NCBI RefSeq assembly: GCF_028682395.1
Contig: NZ_JANHLC010000001.1
Span: 1,073,821 to 1,137,820, forward strand
Direction: 5' to 3'
Length of the DNA: 64,000 bases
Origin: Pseudomonas putida
Lineage (GTDB): Bacteria > Pseudomonadota > Gammaproteobacteria > Pseudomonadales > Pseudomonadaceae
The position numbers and the translations under genes were made by a program. Numbering within the stretch: the stretch's first letter is position 1; each line of letters opens with the position of its first letter. This document shows, piece after piece, positions 1 through 9,147 of the stretch. The notes beneath the pieces were generated by a model, which was given only the letters and a program-made list of their open reading frames with translations, had not been told where the DNA came from and did not search any database.

Positions 1-2
1 TC

Positions 3-2171
3 TTCAACCTGATGCTGCAACTGCACCGCTTCCTGGCCATGGGCGATACCGGCCGGCAGATCACCGGCGCCTGTACCTTGCTGCTGGTGTTTTTCTGCCT
101 CTCGGGGCTGTACCTGCGCTGGCCGCGCCAGGCCCTGAACTGGCGGGCCTGGCTGACGCTGGACTGGGCCAAGAAAGGCCGCGCCTTCAACTGGGACCTG
201 CACTCGGTTGCCGGCACCTGGTGCCTGGTGCTTTATCTGTTGTCGGCACTGACCGGGTTGTCCTGGTCCTATGAGTGGTACAACAAGGGCCTCAACGCCT
301 TGCTGGCCGACTCCCCGGCCCAGCAACGCATGAAGGGCGGACGCGGCCCGGCGCCTAAGGGCCCGGCCCCGGTCGCCGACTACACGGCCATCTGGAACAG
401 CATCCAGAGTGCCGCTGGCCCCGAACTGGCCACCTACAACGTGCGTATGCCGCCAGTGGCCGGGCAACCAGCCACTGTGTTCTATCTGCTCAAGGATTCG
501 CCCCACGAACGGGCGCTGAACCAGATCACCCTCGACCCGGCCACCGGCGTGATCCGCCGCCACGACCGCTATGACGAGAAAAGCTTCAAGGCGCAGTTGC
601 TCACCAGCATCTACGCCCTGCATGTCGGCAGCTACTTCGGCGTGGTCGGGCGGATCGTGCTGATGGTCTCCAGCCTGCTGATGCCGCTGTTCTTCATCAC
701 CGGCTGGCTGCTGTACCTGGACCGTCGACGCAAGAAGCGCCAGGTACGCAGCGCACGCCAGGGCCTCGCTGCGCCGACCGGCAAAGGCCCGTCCTGGCTG
801 GTAGGGTTTGCCAGCCAGAGCGGTTTCGCCGAACAGCTGGCCTGGCAGACTGCAAGCCAATTGCAGGCTGGCGGTCTGTCCGTGCGCGTGCAACCCCTGG
901 CCGAACTGGATGAACAGGCACTGCGGGAGACGGACAAGGCCTTGTTTGTCGTCAGCACCTTTGGCGACGGCGAAGCGCCGGACAGCGCCCGCGGTTTCGA
1001 ACGCAAGGTCCTCGGCCAGCCCTGGGCCCTCGAAGGGTTGAGCTACTCGGTGCTGGCGCTGGGGGATCGGCAGTACCCGCACTTCTGCGGCTTTGCCCGC
1101 CGCCTGCAGGGCTGGCTGGGCGAACGTGGTGCACGGACGCTGTTTGCCCCGGTCGAAGTCGACAGCGGCGACCCCGAGGCACTGAGCCAATGGCAGCAGC
1201 AGCTCGGCGCCCTCACTGGCAGCGCTCCGACCACTCCCTGGAAAGGCGCGACCTTCGACAACTGGACCCTGGCTTCTCGCCAGTTACTCAATCCGGGCAG
1301 CAGTGGCAACGGCGTGTATCTGCTGGGCCTGAGCGCGCCGGCAGCGCTGACCTGGCAGGCTGGCGATCTGGTCGAGGTCATGCCGCGCCACAGCGACGCC
1401 AAGGTTGCGCACTTTCTCGAAGGCATGGGCCTGGATGCCGATGACCTGGTGCAACTGGACGGCCTGACCGAAACCCTGGCCCAGGCTTTGGCAACCCGGC
1501 AATTGCCGGACAATCGCGGCCATTTGGTTGGGCTACAGGCCCAGGCCCTGGTCGATGCCTTGATCCCCCTGGCCATTCGTGAGTATTCGATTGCTTCGAT
1601 TGCCAGCGACGGCGTGCTGGAACTGATCGTGCGTCAGGAACGCCATGCCGATGGTAGCCTGGGCCTGGGTTCCGGCTGGCTGACCGAGTACGCGCCTGTG
1701 GGCGCGGCCATCAGCCTGCGGATCCGCCGTAACAGCGGCTTCCATCTGCCCAGTGAGCCCTGCCCGATGATCCTGCTGGGCAATGGCACCGGCCTGGCCG
1801 GGCTGCGCAGCCTGCTCAGGGCGCGGATCGCCGATGGCGAACAGCGTAACTGGTTGTTCTTTGGCGAGCGCAATGCCGCCCATGACTTCCTGTGCCAGGA
1901 CGAACTGCAAGGCTGGCTCGCCCAGGGTGAACTGGCGCGCCTGGACCTGGCGTTCTCCCGCGACCAGAGCGAGAAGATCTATGTGCAGGACCGCCTGCGC
2001 GAAGCAGCGGACGAGCTGCGCCAATGGCTCGACAATGGCGCCGCGATCTATATCTGCGGCAGCCTGCAAGGCATGGCCAGCGGGGTTGATCAAGTCCTGC
2101 ACGAGCTGCTGGGCGCCAAGGCGGTTGAAGCCCTGATCGAGCAGGGCCGTTACCGACGGGATGTGTATTGA
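3..2171 (+). CDS. PepSY / flavodoxin / ferredoxin-NADP reductase-like fusion flavoprotein (5' truncated)
   Basis: The reading frame is open to the window edge, so the true start lies upstream; the first internal ATG is at 12. The visible part has membrane segments near residues 17-36, 67-88 and 210-235 of the ATG-12 product, in the manner of PepSY-associated membrane proteins. A flavodoxin-like domain begins near residue 265 (GFASQSGFAEQLAW). A sulfite-reductase-flavoprotein-like module follows, with the FAD motif REYSIAS near residue 525, a nucleotide-binding LLGNGTGLAGL near 595, and a C-terminal aromatic residue (YRRDVY). Such fusions are thought to carry electrons from NADPH through FAD and FMN to a membrane partner, often in iron-siderophore reduction. 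The partner is not visible here. The architecture is clear; the physiological substrate is inferred only from the family. Confidence 0.85.
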   Translation, partial: FNLMLQLHRFLAMGDTGRQITGACTLLLVFFCLSGLYLRWPRQALNWRAWLTLDWAKKGRAFNWDLHSVAGTWCLVLYLLSALTGLSWSYEWYNKGLNALLADSPAQQRMKGGRGPAPKGPAPVADYTAIWNSIQSAAGPELATYNVRMPPVAGQPATVFYLLKDSPHERALNQITLDPATGVIRRHDRYDEKSFKAQLLTSIYALHVGSYFGVVGRIVLMVSSLLMPLFFITGWLLYLDRRRKKRQVRSARQGLAAPTGKGPSWLVGFASQSGFAEQLAWQTASQLQAGGLSVRVQPLAELDEQALRETDKALFVVSTFGDGEAPDSARGFERKVLGQPWALEGLSYSVLALGDRQYPHFCGFARRLQGWLGERGARTLFAPVEVDSGDPEALSQWQQQLGALTGSAPTTPWKGATFDNWTLASRQLLNPGSSGNGVYLLGLSAPAALTWQAGDLVEVMPRHSDAKVAHFLEGMGLDADDLVQLDGLTETLAQALATRQLPDNRGHLVGLQAQALVDALIPLAIREYSIASIASDGVLELIVRQERHADGSLGLGSGWLTEYAPVGAAISLRIRRNSGFHLPSEPCPMILLGNGTGLAGLRSLLRARIADGEQRNWLFFGERNAAHDFLCQDELQGWLAQGELARLDLAFSRDQSEKIYVQDRLREAADELRQWLDNGAAIYICGSLQGMASGVDQVLHELLGAKAVEALIEQGRYRRDVY

Positions 2172-2183
2172 GCGGTTGAGGTA

Positions 2184-2250
2184 CAGATCGCGAGTCGGCT
2201 CGCACCTACGGATTGAATGATCGCCTGTAGGGCGAGCTTGCGCGCAAGCC
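2184..2250. repeat. Pair of REP-like inverted elements
   Basis: Two short elements lie head to head between the convergent ends of the flavoprotein gene and fruA. One reads, on the minus strand, CGTAGGTGCGAGCCGACTCG (about 2191-2210). The other reads, on the plus strand, TGTAGGGCGAGCTTGCGCGC (2226-2245). Each starts with the GTAGG head and has a GC-rich palindromic body typical of Pseudomonas REP sequences in intergenic spaces. There is no T-tract, so a terminator role is not shown. Confidence 0.65.
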
Positions 2251-2285
2251 TGCAAGGCTCAGCGCGCAAGCTCAAGCCCTTGTCT

Positions 2286-4031
2286 TCAAGCCTTGGCCGG
2301 CTCCAAGAGCAGCTCCGCCGCCTCCGGGCGTTTGAGCAGCGCATAGGTCACCGCCGTCACCAGGCTCCCCGCCACAATCGCCAGCAGATACAGCAGCGCG
2401 TGGTTCATTGCGTTGGGGATCAGCAGCACAAACAACCCGCCATGGGGCGCCATCAGTTTGCAGCCGAAGTACATCGACAGCGCTCCCGTCAGTGCACCAC
2501 CGGCCACACAGGCCGGGATGACCCGCAACGGATCCTTGGCAGCAAAGGGAATCGCCCCTTCGGAGATAAAACACAACCCCAGCACAAAAGCCGCCTTTCC
2601 CGCCTCACGCTCGCTCTGGGCAAATTTGCGCCGGGCAATAAAGGTTGCGATAGCCAAACCGATGGGCGGCACCATCCCCGCCGCCATGGTCGCGGCCATC
2701 GGGCCCAGGCTGTGGGTCGCGACCATCCCCACCGAAAACGCATAGGCCGCCTTGTTGATCGGTCCACCGAGGTCGACGCACATCATCGCACCCAACAAAA
2801 TGCCCAGCAAAATCGCGTTGGTGGTGCCCATGCTGTCGAGGAACTGCGACAGGCCGATCAGCAGCGTCGCCACCGGTGGGCCGACCACATAAATCATCAA
2901 CAACCCGGTAAACAGACTGGCGACCAACGGGATGATCAGGATCGGCTTGAGTGCTTCCAGGCTGCTTGGCAGCCGCGCATAGCGGCTGATCAAGCGGGCA
3001 CTGTAGCCCGCAATAAAACCGGCGATAATCCCACCGATAAAGCCCGCGCCCAGCGTGCTTGCCAGCAGCCCACCAATCATCCCCGGCGCCAGGCCCGGCC
3101 GGTCGGCGATGGAGTAGGCGATATAGCCGGCAAGCAAGGGCACCATCAGTTTGAATGCCGTGTCGCCGCCGATCTGCATCAGCGCCGCCGCCAACGTGCC
3201 CTTCTCTTCATAAGCAGTAATGCCGAAGACAAACGACAGCGCGATCATCAGACCGCCCGCCACCACCATCGGCAACATAAACGACACGCCGGTCAGCAGA
3301 TGTTTGTAGACCCCGGTCTTTTCCGTCTTCGGCGCCACCGTCGAACCACTGGCCGGGGTTTCCAGTTGAGCTTCGGCCAGTGCCTTGTTCAGGGTCGCTT
3401 CGGCCTGCTTGAGGGCGATACCAGTGCCACAACGGTAGATTTTCTTGCCGGCAAACCGCTCGCTGGGCACCTCGATATCCGCCGCCAACAGCACCACATC
3501 GGCTTCGGCAATGGCCTGCGCACTGAGTGGATTGCGCGCGCCCACCGAGCCCTGGGTTTCCACCTGCAACCCGTAGCCCAGGCGCTTGGCCGCCTGTTGC
3601 AACGCCTCGGCGGCCATAAAGGTATGGGCCACGCCGGTCGGACACGCCGTTACGGCCACCAGGCGCGGAGCCCGGGCCTCGGCGGCCGGTGCTGCGGGCG
3701 CCTCGGGGACATCCACGGCGCAGTACAACTCGGCCTCCAGCGCACCGCGCTGCAATATCGCCTCGACATCCTGCAATGCCTCGGCCGGGGTACTGCGAAA
3801 GACCCGTTTGCCGACAAAGCGCGCCATGTCCACCGGCACGCTGCTGACCAGCAGCACCCATTCGGCAGCGGCCAGGGTCGCCGCGGACAGCTGGCGTTCG
3901 GGGTGCTGCACATCCTGGACTTCAACGCTGGTGCTCCAGCCCTGGCGCTGGGCCGCCGCCTCCAGCAGCCGGGCACAGAGCACGCTGGTGACCTTGCCAT
4001 TCGGACAGGCGGTAACAATGGCTACATTCAT
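2286..4031 (-). CDS. fruA: PTS fructose-specific EIIBC component
   Basis: Inner-membrane fructose permease that phosphorylates fructose to fructose 1-phosphate during uptake. The 581-residue protein starts with a degenerate IIB-like domain (TACPNGKV, C9). A complete IIB domain follows, with the phospho-accepting cysteine C130 in TACPTGVAHTFMA. After about residue 235 comes the multi-spanning IIC domain (GVSFMLPMVVAGG). This IIB'-B-C order is the usual FruA layout in gammaproteobacteria. It is the last gene of fruB-fruK-fruA; its ATG lies 2 nt after the fruK stop, so translational coupling is likely. Phosphate should arrive from FruB. Confidence 0.97.
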   Translation of the reverse strand: MNVAIVTACPNGKVTSVLCARLLEAAAQRQGWSTSVEVQDVQHPERQLSAATLAAAEWVLLVSSVPVDMARFVGKRVFRSTPAEALQDVEAILQRGALEAELYCAVDVPEAPAAPAAEARAPRLVAVTACPTGVAHTFMAAEALQQAAKRLGYGLQVETQGSVGARNPLSAQAIAEADVVLLAADIEVPSERFAGKKIYRCGTGIALKQAEATLNKALAEAQLETPASGSTVAPKTEKTGVYKHLLTGVSFMLPMVVAGGLMIALSFVFGITAYEEKGTLAAALMQIGGDTAFKLMVPLLAGYIAYSIADRPGLAPGMIGGLLASTLGAGFIGGIIAGFIAGYSARLISRYARLPSSLEALKPILIIPLVASLFTGLLMIYVVGPPVATLLIGLSQFLDSMGTTNAILLGILLGAMMCVDLGGPINKAAYAFSVGMVATHSLGPMAATMAAGMVPPIGLAIATFIARRKFAQSEREAGKAAFVLGLCFISEGAIPFAAKDPLRVIPACVAGGALTGALSMYFGCKLMAPHGGLFVLLIPNAMNHALLYLLAIVAGSLVTAVTYALLKRPEAAELLLEPAKA

Positions 4032-4033
4032 GT

Positions 4034-4984
4034 TTATCCCTCTTGTTCTTCGGTCAGGGCGCGGACCTGAACACCGCGCGCAAGCTCAGCCAACTGCAGC
4101 GGATCGGCCACGCCGAAGCCAATCTGGGTCACCGCCATGGCCGCAATGGCCGTCGCACGGCCCAGGGTCAGTTCCGGCGTGTGCCCGCTCAGCAGCCCAT
4201 GGAGCATGCCGGCCAGCAGCGAGTCGCCCGCCCCCACCGTACTGAGCACCGCCACCTTGGGCGGCACCGCCTGCCAGGCCGCGTTCGGGCCGAACCAGTT
4301 GACCCCGGCCGCCCCCCGGGAAATCACCACATGCTCGACCCCCTGGCCCTGCAGCCAGTTGGCCGCTGCTCGCCGCGCCGCCAGAGATTCGACCGGCTGG
4401 CCATAGACATCTGCCAGCTCCTCATCGTTGGGCTTGACCAGCCAGGGTCCTGCCACCAGCCCGGCACGCAACGCCGCACCACTGGTATCGAGGGCAACCT
4501 TGAGGCCCAGGCCCTTGAGCCTTAGCAGCAAGGTTTGCAACCACTCGGGGCGAATACCCTGCGGCAGGCTCCCTGCCACCACCGCCACCGCGCAACCACC
4601 GGCCAGTTGTTCAAGACTGTCCAGCAAGGCCTGCTGGGCCGCGTCGTCAACCCAGGGGCCCGGGCCGTTGATATCGGTGATCCGCCCATCGGCTTCAGCC
4701 AGTTTGATGTTGCTGCGGGTTTCACCCGGGACCCGGATAAAGCCGTCGACAAAACCGCGCTGGCGGATCAACGCCTCGAAGGGCTGGGGGTTGTCCTGGC
4801 CGAGAAAGCCCGCGACAACCAACTGATGCCCCAGGTCCGCCAGCACTTGTGCCACATTCAGGCCCTTGCCTGCGGCATGACTGAGCAGCCCTTCGCTGCG
4901 ATTGACCTGGCCCGGTTCCAGGCGCGCCATCTGCACCGTCAGGTCCAGGGCCGGGTTAAGGGTGATCGTTAGAATCCGCGCCAT
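4034..4984 (-). CDS. fruK: 1-phosphofructokinase
   Basis: Converts fructose 1-phosphate and ATP to fructose 1,6-bisphosphate in the cytosol, after PTS uptake. The 316-residue protein is a PfkB-family kinase. It has the N-terminal TLNPALD signature (residues 8-14), the glycine-rich AAGKGLNVA (37-45), and the C-terminal GAGDS (251-255), in which D254 is the expected catalytic base. Its ATG follows the fruB TAA directly. It also removes fructose 1-phosphate, the known inducer of Pseudomonas Cra/FruR, so its activity should feed back on operon expression. Confidence 0.97.
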   Translation of the reverse strand: MARILTITLNPALDLTVQMARLEPGQVNRSEGLLSHAAGKGLNVAQVLADLGHQLVVAGFLGQDNPQPFEALIRQRGFVDGFIRVPGETRSNIKLAEADGRITDINGPGPWVDDAAQQALLDSLEQLAGGCAVAVVAGSLPQGIRPEWLQTLLLRLKGLGLKVALDTSGAALRAGLVAGPWLVKPNDEELADVYGQPVESLAARRAAANWLQGQGVEHVVISRGAAGVNWFGPNAAWQAVPPKVAVLSTVGAGDSLLAGMLHGLLSGHTPELTLGRATAIAAMAVTQIGFGVADPLQLAELARGVQVRALTEEQEG

Positions 4985-7846
4985 TTAAAGAGCCTCCACC
5001 AATGCCCGCACTTCATCGGCGCTGCCCACCGCCAGGGCTTGCTGCGCCACGTCTCGGGCCTGCTCAAGCGTTAATTCGCGGACCCGCGCCTTGACCTCAC
5101 CGATGCTGCGCGCCGCCACACTCAATTCATCGACCCCCAGGCCCACCAGTACCGGCACCGCCAGCGGGTCAGCCGCCAACTCGCCGCATACGCCCACCCA
5201 TTTACCCTCGGCATGGGCGGCACGCACGGTGATATCAATCAGTTGCAGCACCGCCGGATGCAGGCCATCCGCCTGCGCCGACAACGTCGGATGGCCACGG
5301 TCGATGGCCAGGGTGTACTGCGTCAGATCATTGGTGCCGACACTGAAAAAATCGACTTCCTTGGCCAACACCGGCGCCAGCAGCGCCGCCGAAGGCACCT
5401 CGACCATGATCCCCAATTGCAGATCGGCCACCGGGATTTCCTCGCGCAAGCGTTCGGTCATTGCCCGGGCCTGGCGCCACTCGGCAACGCTGCCGACCAT
5501 GGGGAACATGATCCGCAGCGGTCGGTTGTCAGCGGCCCGCAATAGCGCACGCAACTGGCTCTCCATCACCTTCGGTCGCTGCAGAGTCAGGCGGATACCG
5601 CGCACGCCGAGAAAGGGGTTTTCCTCTTTGGCAATCGGCCAATAAGGCAGAGGTTTATCACCGCCCACATCCAGGGTACGTACCACCAGCGGCCGCCCGG
5701 CCAGGCCGGTGAGCACACGGCGGTACTCAGCTTCCTGAGTGGCTTCGTCGGGGACCTGCGGATGGGCCATGAAAATCAGTTCGGTGCGCAGCAGACCGAT
5801 ACCTTCGGCGCCCTGTTCGACGGCGGCGCCGACCCCGGCGCTTTCGCCCAGGTTGGCAAAAACCTCGACACCATGGCCGTCGCGAGTCACCGCCGGCTCA
5901 TGGCGGCGGGCGGCCGCCTCACTCAGGCGCTGCGCCCGGCTGTCACGCTCGGCCCGTGCCCGTTCGAGGGTCTGGGCATCGGGGTGCACATGCAGCCGAC
6001 CTCGCTGGCTGTCGAGCAGCAATGGCGTACCCGGGGCCAGCAACAATACCGAAGCCCCGGCCCCGACCAGCGCCGGAATCCCCAGGGCCCGGGCGATAAT
6101 CGCGCTGTGAGCGGTCGCGCCACCCCGGGCGGTCAGGATCCCGGCGACCCGTGCCGGATCGAGCCGCGCCACATCGGAGGGGCCGACTTCGTCCATCACC
6201 AGCACATAGGGTTCGTCCGGCTCGTCCGGGGTCTGGTGACCACACAGATGGGCCAGCACCCGCCGCCCGATATCGCGTAGGTCAGCAGCCCGCTCGGCCA
6301 ACAGCGCATCGTGCAGCGACTCCTGCTGCCGGGCGGCATGGTCGATCACGCTGGTCCACGCGGCCTCGGCGCTTTCGCCCTGCTTGAGGCGCGTCTCCAC
6401 CTCGTCGCTCAGCTCGGGGTCGTCGAGCATTTCCTGATGGGTGATGAAAATCTCGCGAATCGCCTTGGCCTGGCTGCGCTGGACCAACCCTTCGAGCGCC
6501 GCGCGGACCTCGGCCAGCGCCTGGTGCAGGCGCTGGCGTTCGATAGCCGCCGACACCCCGCGCAGCGGATAGTCGAAAACCTGGAGTACCTGCAGATGTG
6601 CAGGGCCGATGGCGATCCCCGGCGCAGCGGCAATCGCCTGCAACTGGCTGCCCGCCGCCGGCGCACTCAGGGGGGCTTCATCGCTTTCGGTATCGGCCAC
6701 GGCTACCGACGCTTCGGGCACCGGCTCGACCTCTTCGCCCAGGCCCTGTTCCACGGCCGTGACCAGTGCCGGCAAGGCCTGGTCCGCAATGCTCGGCTCG
6801 GCCAGGAACTCCAGCACCTGGCCACGCCGTACGCCCAGGCTCAGCAGCTTGCTCAAGCTCTTGGCCGAGACGGCGCTGGTGGGCGAATCGAGCAAACGCA
6901 CACGGATATCGCCGTCAAAACCCTTGGCCAGTTGGGCCAGTATCTTGGCCGGGCGTGCATGCAGGCCATGGGCATTGGCCAGGGTGATACGGGCGCTGGG
7001 CCAGTCGGCCGGAACGTCGCCCCCCAGCACTTCAAGCACCGCGCGGCTACTGGTGGCGCGCCCCAGTTCATGGCCACGGCCCTCGATCAACAGTGCGCAC
7101 AGCCGCTCCAACAGCGCCTGGTGCGCCTCGCCCAGGCTGGCTAGGCAAAACAGCCCACTAAGCGGCTGGCCGAGGTAGCGAATCGGCCGGTCCGGGGTGA
7201 CAAAAGCCAGGCCCGGGCGCTTGACCGTCTGCTCGCTGTGCAGCCACCAGAGCCCATCCCCCAGAGGCAGCGCCTCAACCTGTTGCAACACCGCGGCAAA
7301 ACCATTGCTGACGCAATCGGCCTGGCGCAACAGGCGCGCGCCGCGCCAGACCAGTTCCTCGAAATCCTCGGCGGGCACGCCCAAGCCGATCATCTGTGCA
7401 TCCAGTGCCAGTTCCTGGGGCGCGCCCTGCAACAGTTTCAGCAAGGCTTCGGGCGAACCGGCGCGACGCAGCGCCTGGCCCAGGTCGGTTTCCCCCAGGG
7501 CCCGGGTCAGCAGTTGCAGCAGATGCAGATGTTCATCGGACTTGGCGGCGATGCCGATGGCCAGGTAGACAATCTGGCCATCGCCCCAGTCGACCCCCTC
7601 GGGAAACTGCAGCAGATGGACGCCGGTCGTGAACACCTGGTCGCGGGTCTGCGGCGTGCCATGGGGAATGGCGATGCCCTGGCCAAGAAAGGTCGAGCCC
7701 TGGGCCTCGCGAGCTTGCAGGCCGGCCAGATAGCCTTCAGCTACCAGGCCGTCAGCCACCAGCCGGTCGGCCAGCAGTTGCAGGGCCGCAGACTTATCCA
7801 CAGCCACCTGGCCCATGGATATCTGCTCTACGGTGAGCTCGAGCAT
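4985..7846 (-). CDS. fruB: PTS fructose EI-HPr-EIIA fusion protein
   Basis: A 953-residue cytosolic multiphosphoryl transfer protein that carries phosphate from PEP to FruA. The domain order is EIIA-Fru (residues 1-145, phospho-histidine H62 in IPHGTP), a linker domain, HPr (about 285-370, active H296 in GLHARPA), then Enzyme I (about 400-953, active H580 in GGATAHSAIIAR). One polypeptide therefore replaces the separate EI, HPr and EIIA of enteric bacteria, as is normal in Pseudomonas. The start is supported by AGGAG about 7 nt upstream. It is the first gene of the operon, reading away from the Cra operator at 7974-7985. Confidence 0.97.
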   Translation of the reverse strand: MLELTVEQISMGQVAVDKSAALQLLADRLVADGLVAEGYLAGLQAREAQGSTFLGQGIAIPHGTPQTRDQVFTTGVHLLQFPEGVDWGDGQIVYLAIGIAAKSDEHLHLLQLLTRALGETDLGQALRRAGSPEALLKLLQGAPQELALDAQMIGLGVPAEDFEELVWRGARLLRQADCVSNGFAAVLQQVEALPLGDGLWWLHSEQTVKRPGLAFVTPDRPIRYLGQPLSGLFCLASLGEAHQALLERLCALLIEGRGHELGRATSSRAVLEVLGGDVPADWPSARITLANAHGLHARPAKILAQLAKGFDGDIRVRLLDSPTSAVSAKSLSKLLSLGVRRGQVLEFLAEPSIADQALPALVTAVEQGLGEEVEPVPEASVAVADTESDEAPLSAPAAGSQLQAIAAAPGIAIGPAHLQVLQVFDYPLRGVSAAIERQRLHQALAEVRAALEGLVQRSQAKAIREIFITHQEMLDDPELSDEVETRLKQGESAEAAWTSVIDHAARQQESLHDALLAERAADLRDIGRRVLAHLCGHQTPDEPDEPYVLVMDEVGPSDVARLDPARVAGILTARGGATAHSAIIARALGIPALVGAGASVLLLAPGTPLLLDSQRGRLHVHPDAQTLERARAERDSRAQRLSEAAARRHEPAVTRDGHGVEVFANLGESAGVGAAVEQGAEGIGLLRTELIFMAHPQVPDEATQEAEYRRVLTGLAGRPLVVRTLDVGGDKPLPYWPIAKEENPFLGVRGIRLTLQRPKVMESQLRALLRAADNRPLRIMFPMVGSVAEWRQARAMTERLREEIPVADLQLGIMVEVPSAALLAPVLAKEVDFFSVGTNDLTQYTLAIDRGHPTLSAQADGLHPAVLQLIDITVRAAHAEGKWVGVCGELAADPLAVPVLVGLGVDELSVAARSIGEVKARVRELTLEQARDVAQQALAVGSADEVRALVEAL

Positions 7847-8151
7847 GCCTTTCTCCTTTTCGGCCCCGCCGGGGCGCCAGGTATTGTTTTGAATGAATCA
7901 GCTTAGGCCGGATCGTTGCACGCCACTTCCAGGCCTGCTTCGATCAGCGGATATTCCCCTAAAACAAGCAAGCTGAAACGTTTAATCTTGAGTGCGCAGC
8001 ACGTTACTCGATAATTGCTCGTGGTTGAAGCACTCGCTGTCGCCGAAAGTACCAGGCGCCTGTCCTCCAGACAGACGATGGTCGCCTGCCGATATCGGGT
8101 ACGATTGGTCACAATGCCGACAATAGCGACAATAAAGAAGGAATTCCCGGC
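7847..8151. promoter_or_regulatory. Divergent fruB-fruR control region
   Basis: This 305-bp gap separates the divergent starts of fruB (minus) and fruR (plus). It contains one clear Cra-type operator (entered separately), the fruB Shine-Dalgarno (AAGGAG) at its left end, and the fruR Shine-Dalgarno (AAGGAA) at its right end. I did not find a convincing sigma-70 hexamer pair for either gene, so the transcription starts are not assigned. The GC-rich inverted segment around 7862-7876 would form a small hairpin in the fruB leader. Confidence 0.6.
7974..7985 (-). promoter_or_regulatory. Cra/FruR operator
   Basis: On the minus strand this reads TTAAACGTTTCA, identical to the operator known for Pseudomonas putida Cra. 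It lies about 130 nt before the fruB start and 165 nt before fruR. Fructose 1-phosphate is the known effector that releases Cra there. From its position the site should repress fruBKA and could also autoregulate fruR; that second point is inference. Confidence 0.85.
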
Positions 8152-9147
8152 TTGAAACTCAGTGATATCGCCCAATTGGCTGGAGTGTCCGTCACCACCG
8201 CCAGCTACGTCATCAATGGCAAGGCCGAACAACAGCGCATCAGCCGCGCGACGGTGGAACGCGTGCGCAGCGTGGTCGAGGAATATGGCTTTACGCCCAA
8301 CCCTCAGGCCGCCGGACTGCGCAGCCGGCGCACACGGACCCTGGGGTTTATTCTCCCGGACCTGGAAAACCCCAGCTACGCCCGCATCGCCAAACTGCTG
8401 GAACAAGGCGCCCGTGCCCGCGGCTATCAATTGCTGGTCGCCAGTTCCGACGATGCGCCGGACAGCGAGCGGCAACTGCTGCAATTGTTCCGCGCGCGGC
8501 GCTGCGACGCCCTGTTCGTCGCCAGTTGCTTACCCGGCTCGGATGACAGCTACCGGCAGTTGCAGGAGCTCGGCGTGCCGATCATTGCTATCGACCGGGT
8601 CATGGACAGCGAGCAGTTCTGCTCGGTGGTCAGCGACGACCGCGAGGCCAGCCTGCAACTGACCCGCAGCGTGCTCCACCTCAAACCCCGGCATATCGCC
8701 CTGATTGGCGCCCGGGCGGAACTGAGCATCAGCCAGGAACGCGCCGCCGGTTTCCAGCAGGCACTCGAAGGCTTCGACGGCCAGGTCCTGATCGAAACCA
8801 GCGAGGCCTTCAGCCGTGATGGCGGGCGTCAGTCCATGGAGCGCCTGCTGGCACGCCTGGGCCATCTGCCCGATGCCCTGGTCACAACGTCCTACGTACT
8901 GCTGCAAGGGGTGTTCGATGCGTTGATCGAGCAGCCGGACCGGCAACCGGCGCTGCGCCTGGGCACCTTCGGCGACACCCAACTGCTGGACTTCCTGCCG
9001 CTGCCCGTCAATGCCATGGCCCAGCAACATGGGTTGATCGCCGAACAGGCCCTGCAACTGGCTCTCGCCGCCGTCGAGCAGCAGCTCTACAGCCCGGGCG
9101 TGCATGCGGTTGCGCGCACGTTCAAGCAGCGCATTCGCGAGGCATGA
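8152..9147 (+). CDS. fruR: Catabolite repressor/activator FruR (Cra), LacI family
   Basis: A DNA-binding regulator of fructose uptake. The 331-residue protein starts MKLSDIAQLAGVSVTTASYV, a LacI-type helix-turn-helix (about residues 1-25), followed by the hinge region and a periplasmic-binding-protein-like effector domain. Length and sequence fit Cra. The start is a TTG at 8152, supported by AAGGAA about 9 nt upstream; no better in-frame ATG exists nearby. It is divergent from fruBKA, with a perfect Cra operator between them. Its last codons overlap tatD by ATGA, so tatD is probably co-transcribed. Confidence 0.95.
   Translation: MKLSDIAQLAGVSVTTASYVINGKAEQQRISRATVERVRSVVEEYGFTPNPQAAGLRSRRTRTLGFILPDLENPSYARIAKLLEQGARARGYQLLVASSDDAPDSERQLLQLFRARRCDALFVASCLPGSDDSYRQLQELGVPIIAIDRVMDSEQFCSVVSDDREASLQLTRSVLHLKPRHIALIGARAELSISQERAAGFQQALEGFDGQVLIETSEAFSRDGGRQSMERLLARLGHLPDALVTTSYVLLQGVFDALIEQPDRQPALRLGTFGDTQLLDFLPLPVNAMAQQHGLIAEQALQLALAAVEQQLYSPGVHAVARTFKQRIREA

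Noticed and set aside
2217..4070. 617-codon open frame on the plus strand opposite fruA
   Set aside because: It lies opposite fruA and reads as low-complexity Arg/Gln/His sequence; no ribosome site and no domain.
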